A stretch of 9,104 nucleotides of DNA, taken from NCBI GenBank assembly GCA_020342025.1, contig CP070840.1, forward strand, positions 129,762 to 138,865, in the 5' to 3' direction. Positions 5,700-9,104 of this stretch are shown here, in pieces (position 1 is the stretch's first letter; each line of letters opens with the position of its first letter). Both the position numbers and the translations under genes were made by a program. The stretch is from Deltaproteobacteria bacterium (GTDB taxonomy: Bacteria > Desulfobacterota > DSM-4660 > Desulfatiglandales > HGW-15). The notes below the pieces were generated by a model. That model was not told where the DNA came from. It was given only the letters and a program-made list of their open reading frames with translations, and made no database searches.

Positions 5700-7929
5700 C
5701 CTCCACCCGGCAAGGCACATATCGGTGTAAAGGTGTGGCCGCCATCCTGTCCCGGTGGGTGTTCTTGGTGAGACGGTTCACATTGACGCCGTAAATCTTC
5801 CCCATATATTCCATCCCAAAGCCATGGGGGATGATGACATGGCCCGGTCGAGCTGCTTTTGTCACCTCAACCTCGATTTCCGCCTCTCCCGCCTCTGTAA
5901 AGACCCTAGCCACCTGCCCGTCCGCAAGACCTAGGGCCTCCGCATCCTTCGGGTTCATGGCTAATGTGCAGGCGCGACGATCCTTGTTCCAGGATGGATC
6001 TCGCATGAGGGAATTGGCGTTCATGTCCATGTGACGCCCTGCCATGAGCAGAAGCGGGTAATCTGGATCCGGTTCAAGTGTCCTGGCCTCAGAGTCAGCG
6101 TCAATCTCTTCAACCCAATCCCTCATATCAGGGGCCCAGATATCAATTCTGCCGTGCTCGTGCCGCACCGAAGCAAAATTGCTCTCTGGATCGGCGCGCC
6201 CGATCCATATGCCCTCCGGGTGTTCCAGAATAGCCCGGAAAATCTCTTCACCCTGGGCCAAACCCTGCTCAAATCCGGCCCGCGCTGCATTTTCTCGAAA
6301 GCTCTTGGGAGCTGTTTGAACCAATCCCCAAAGGGCAGAAAGATGCGCCGACCCCAACTCCTTTCCCAGCGTCTTGGCCAGTATGAAAGGCGCGTTTTTC
6401 ATGGCATTCGGCTCTGACTGTGCAAACTTCATCAGTTCCATGCCAAATGTCATACGGTCCTTTTTTGCCGCAGCATAGACTGCGTCAGGAATCTCAGGAA
6501 TAAGACCCAGGCCCTCTGCGATCCGGGTAAAGATCTCGCCGCATTCCAGGGGCTCTCCTTTCTGTTCCACGATGGGTCTGCGCATCTGGAAGTAGACCTC
6601 GGGATACGTCCAGGCAAAGAAGGTCCCATCCCAGGACTCATAACCCGAGCGCGCAGGGAGCACATAATGGGAAAGCTTGGCCGTTTCTGTCATGGCCAAC
6701 TCGATTGTGACCAGCAAGTCTAAGCGCTTGAATGCCTCCTCATAGGCGCTGGTATCGGCATAGGAAACCAGGGGATTGGAACCGCATACGATCACTGCCC
6801 GCAAGCGATCCTTATGATCGGACATGATTTCCTCAGGCATAACATTGGGGGGAAAAACCCCTGCCAAGGCTGGGAACCCTGTGGCCACGGTGCGCCAGGT
6901 TCTCTCGTCTCGTTCATCAGAATGGGAACAGATGGGCATGACACGCCCAGGGATCACGTTGCCACCCGGCACGCAGATACGACCACAGATGGCTAGAAGG
7001 ATGACCTCCAAATAGGTGGTTGCCGTGCTGTGGCGGTTCATAAAGACGCCCAGATCAGGGTGCATGGACGATTCACGGGTTGCAAATAGGTGGGCCACTT
7101 CACGGACCTGGTCATAGTCCAACTCGCAGACCTCAACCGCTGAGCGGGCATCGAATCCTAAAAACAAAGGCTCAATCTGCTCAAATCCAGACACGTGCTC
7201 TTCAATATAGTCCCTGTCATGCCAACCTTCCTGCAGGATGATGGCAATCATGGCCTTTGTGAGAAGCGCATCGGTTCCTGGGCGGATGGGCAAATGAATG
7301 TCTGCGATGCGGGCGGTCTCCGAGCGACGGGGATCGATCACAACCAGGAGCCTGTTGGGATCTTTGGAGATCTCAGTCAGTGCCCGACGCGCCTGGGGCA
7401 TGTTGTGGCTCATCATGCCGTTCCATCCCACAGCCACGAGCATGTCGGTTCTCTCATGATCTGGTATGGTGAAAAGATATTGACGACCTGCGGCTCTCCC
7501 CCAGGCCCAGAATGCACCTGTTAGTTCTTGAGCCAAGGCATTATAGTGATAGTGCGAGCCCAACGCCCGGAGCAGGCGTACGCCGAAAGCAGCCTCGAAG
7601 TGACAACCCTGCCCCCCACCACCCATATAGGCCAAAGCACGGGGGCCGTACTGGTCCACAATGGACCTGAGCTTTTCAGCAATTTCTTGAACGGCCTGAT
7701 CCCATGAAATTTCCTGAAAGCCATCACCAACTCTCTTTAGCGGGTGAGTCAGGCGCTGGTCATGGTGCTGATGATAGATCACATTCAGGCCCTTTCTGCA
7801 GACATATCCCACACTGCGTGGATTACCTTTGTCTGGCCGTATTTTGACTAAGCGGTCATCCTCCACCAAGGCCTCCAGGCCGCAGTTTTGGGCGCAGAGC
7901 ACGCAACTCGTCTTCTGCCATTTTCCCAT
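5677..7929 (-). CDS. Molybdopterin-dependent oxidoreductase, Fe-S containing, cytoplasmic (DMSO reductase superfamily)
   Basis: A 750-aa bis-MGD enzyme. The N-terminal Fe4S4 domain has C9-x2-C12-x3-C16 and C44 followed by RKG. The molybdopterin domain spans about 60-510, with [22 protein letters not shown] (199-220) and SNPLVSYAD as cofactor-binding signatures. A C-terminal dinucleotide-binding domain runs from about 626 ([15 protein letters not shown]) to 745. No twin-arginine signal is present, so it is cytoplasmic. The place where relatives carry the Cys/SeCys/Ser ligand ([19 protein letters not shown]) has no such residue; Glu135 is the nearest candidate. Acetylene hydratase is unlikely, since its CDINC motif is CAQNC here. 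GAGGAG lies 8 nt before the ATG. No small Fe-S or membrane subunit is adjacent. The substrate is unknown. The last codons overlap glnS on the other strand. Confidence 0.93.
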   Translation of the reverse strand: MGKWQKTSCVLCAQNCGLEALVEDDRLVKIRPDKGNPRSVGYVCRKGLNVIYHQHHDQRLTHPLKRVGDGFQEISWDQAVQEIAEKLRSIVDQYGPRALAYMGGGGQGCHFEAAFGVRLLRALGSHYHYNALAQELTGAFWAWGRAAGRQYLFTIPDHERTDMLVAVGWNGMMSHNMPQARRALTEISKDPNRLLVVIDPRRSETARIADIHLPIRPGTDALLTKAMIAIILQEGWHDRDYIEEHVSGFEQIEPLFLGFDARSAVEVCELDYDQVREVAHLFATRESSMHPDLGVFMNRHSTATTYLEVILLAICGRICVPGGNVIPGRVMPICSHSDERDERTWRTVATGFPALAGVFPPNVMPEEIMSDHKDRLRAVIVCGSNPLVSYADTSAYEEAFKRLDLLVTIELAMTETAKLSHYVLPARSGYESWDGTFFAWTYPEVYFQMRRPIVEQKGEPLECGEIFTRIAEGLGLIPEIPDAVYAAAKKDRMTFGMELMKFAQSEPNAMKNAPFILAKTLGKELGSAHLSALWGLVQTAPKSFRENAARAGFEQGLAQGEEIFRAILEHPEGIWIGRADPESNFASVRHEHGRIDIWAPDMRDWVEEIDADSEARTLEPDPDYPLLLMAGRHMDMNANSLMRDPSWNKDRRACTLAMNPKDAEALGLADGQVARVFTEAGEAEIEVEVTKAARPGHVIIPHGFGMEYMGKIYGVNVNRLTKNTHRDRMAATPLHRYVPCRVEATSRPPS

Positions 7930-7994
7930 ATCTCATTCTCCTCAACTGGAATCAAAGCACATCTTCTCTTGTCCACAAAGGACTGAATAAAGCT

Positions 7995-8022
7995 CGTATA
8001 TTGACCATGTCGATTCAAGCAA
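7995..8022 (-). promoter_or_regulatory. Weak candidate promoter for the molybdopterin gene
   Basis: Minus strand: TTGCTT (8017-8022) and TATACG (7995-8000) with a 16-bp spacer, about 65 bp upstream of the start codon. Both hexamers are imperfect, and the gene could instead be read through from the transporter 168 bp upstream. Confidence 0.25.
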
Positions 8023-8097
8023 TTTCTTTAACTCGCTCTTATAAATGCTGCACATTAAAAGTCGCAGGAATTCTAAACCGGAGGGTCTCGAGTTACC

Positions 8098-9039
8098 CTA
8101 TCTTTTAGAAACCTGTCGAAGGTAAGCCCATGAAGCCTCAAACAATACAGATGCGCAGATGACCCCTATCGCAAGCAACTGCCACATGGTCAAAGATAAG
8201 TTGAGAAACAGGACGGCCAGAAAAGCGGCAATCACAGGCTTGAGAAAGAAGATGTAACTCCCACGGGTAATGTCCGGGACGGCTGCCAGACCCCCTATCC
8301 AGAGATATTGGGTAATGGTGGTGTTCCACAGGGCTATTGTCAGTAGAGACGCGGCCTGGGACGCAGGCCGATCAAAGAGGGTCAAGGGATTCACCCAGAT
8401 ATTCCAGAAAAAGCCCACCACCAACCATAGCCCCACAGCGCCCATCATCATGGTGATGGCTGTAATTCGCAAGGCGCCGTATCTGCCAACGATTGGGCGC
8501 GCCATGACGACGTAAAGGGCGACCAGGGCGGCACATATCATGGCCATGAAAACGCCGATCAGGTTCTGGCCCGATCCGGCCAGCTTGGCCAGATAGCCAT
8601 CCGTAATGAGCAGCCCCACGCCCAAAACCGCGCTGATGCCTGTGACGATCTTGGCACCGGTGAACGGCTGCTTGTTAAGCCAGAGATTGATCAATCCCAC
8701 AAAAATAGGTATCGTCGTGACGAGGGTGGCCACTTGGGGGACCGTGGCAAAATCAAGAGACCAGTGGAAAAGGAGGTAACCAAAGGTAATACCCACTACG
8801 GAAAGTAACAACAGTCTGCCAGTATGGGTCTTGAAAGGTTCAATCAGGTCTCGGCTTGATGAAAAGATGAGGGATAGAAGGACGAGTCCTGCGCCTCCTA
8901 TGAGAAAGCGCCAGACGGACAGTTCGGGACCTGCCACACCAGAGAGTACCGACACGAACTCGCTGGAGGCATGGCCGGTTACGCCCAAAAATACCGCCAG
9001 ATACGCCACGGATGCATAATTGTGCCACAGACCCATCAT
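8098..9039 (-). CDS. EamA/DMT-superfamily transporter, about 10 membrane helices
   Basis: A 313-aa integral membrane protein of usual EamA length, made of two repeats. The first (about 8-150) includes ELSVWRFLIGGAGLVLLSLIF and the family pattern GYLLFHWSLDFATVPQVATLVTTIPIFVGLINLWLNKQ. The second (about 160-303) includes ALWNTTITQYLWIGGLAAVPDITRGSYIFFLKPVIAAFLAVLFL, matching the conserved end of the EamA domain. Proteins of this group export or import small metabolites such as amino acids; the substrate cannot be read from sequence. Two adjacent ATGs open the gene (9037-9039 and 9034-9036). AGGGAG (complement of 9042-9047) is only 2 nt from the first and 5 nt from the second, so the second may be the real start. 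The start overlaps the stop of the upstream hydrolase (ATGA), indicating translational coupling. Confidence 0.93.
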   Translation of the reverse strand: MMGLWHNYASVAYLAVFLGVTGHASSEFVSVLSGVAGPELSVWRFLIGGAGLVLLSLIFSSSRDLIEPFKTHTGRLLLLSVVGITFGYLLFHWSLDFATVPQVATLVTTIPIFVGLINLWLNKQPFTGAKIVTGISAVLGVGLLITDGYLAKLAGSGQNLIGVFMAMICAALVALYVVMARPIVGRYGALRITAITMMMGAVGLWLVVGFFWNIWVNPLTLFDRPASQAASLLTIALWNTTITQYLWIGGLAAVPDITRGSYIFFLKPVIAAFLAVLFLNLSLTMWQLLAIGVICASVLFEASWAYLRQVSKR

Positions 9040-9104
9040 AACTCCCTTGCAAAATCTAGAAGTGCCTCTGCCAGGGCTTCAGGCCGCTCCATCGGTATAA
9101 GATG
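9036..9104 (-). CDS. C-terminal end of an alpha/beta hydrolase, cut by window edge
   Basis: The last 22 codons and stop of a minus-strand gene that enters from the right edge. They read HLIPMERPEALAEALLDF followed by AREL and TGA (9036-9038). This is the classic alpha/beta-hydrolase C-terminus: the catalytic His (first residue visible), then P-x-E-x-P and a final amphipathic helix. The stop overlaps the transporter start, so the two genes are in one operon. Too little is visible to name a substrate. Confidence 0.75.
   Translation of the reverse strand, partial: HLIPMERPEALAEALLDFAREL

Noticed and set aside
8082..8099. AGGGT/ACCCT inverted repeat at the transporter stop as a terminator
   Set aside because: Only 5 bp with an 8-nt loop and no T-tract on the minus strand.

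Overview
The window reads like a chromosomal segment of an anaerobic, Desulfobacterota-type ('deltaproteobacterial') or syntroph-like bacterium. This is an inference from gene content: a thiolase/DUF35 pair, a large cytoplasmic Fe-S molybdopterin enzyme, a GspH/FimT-type pseudopilin, a bacterial GlnRS and clear GGAG-type ribosome binding sites. No rRNA, tRNA, IS element, phage gene or CRISPR array is visible.

Layout. (1) Positions 1-1352, minus strand: a two-gene operon. A DUF35 zinc-ribbon/OB-fold protein is transcribed first, followed 20 bp later by a thiolase-fold enzyme that runs off the left edge. Such pairs form acyl-CoA thiolase or retro-aldolase complexes. (2) Positions 1353-1948: a long AT-richer divergent intergenic region with small inverted repeats. 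(3) Positions 1949-2569, plus strand: two small genes, a 115-aa membrane-anchored protein and a 69-aa soluble protein, neither with a firm function. (4) Positions 2570-3004: an intergenic region with two adjacent long hairpins and a perfect 16-bp palindrome. (5) Positions 3005-3586: an orphan GspH/FimT-like pseudopilin with two Asp/Asn-rich loops. (6) Positions 3587-4001: a second structured intergenic region with three hairpins. (7) Positions 4002-5699: glnS, complete. (8) Positions 5677-9104, minus strand: the last 23 residue-coding and stop codons of an alpha/beta hydrolase, an EamA-family transporter whose start overlaps that hydrolase's stop, and after 168 bp a 750-aa molybdopterin oxidoreductase. 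The 3' end of the last gene overlaps the 3' end of glnS by 23 bp.

How the genes work together. The left operon probably handles a CoA-activated acid (beta-oxidation-like or aromatic/alicyclic catabolism). The right minus-strand group may be one transcription unit, but its substrate cannot be read from the sequence. GlnRS is housekeeping and is independent of its neighbours.

I do not see a convincing new multi-gene system. The points most worth a second look are the molybdopterin enzyme, which has Glu where relatives have a Cys/SeCys/Ser metal ligand; the thiolase, whose usual NEAF/HDCF catalytic motif reads YEAM; and the paired intergenic hairpins.
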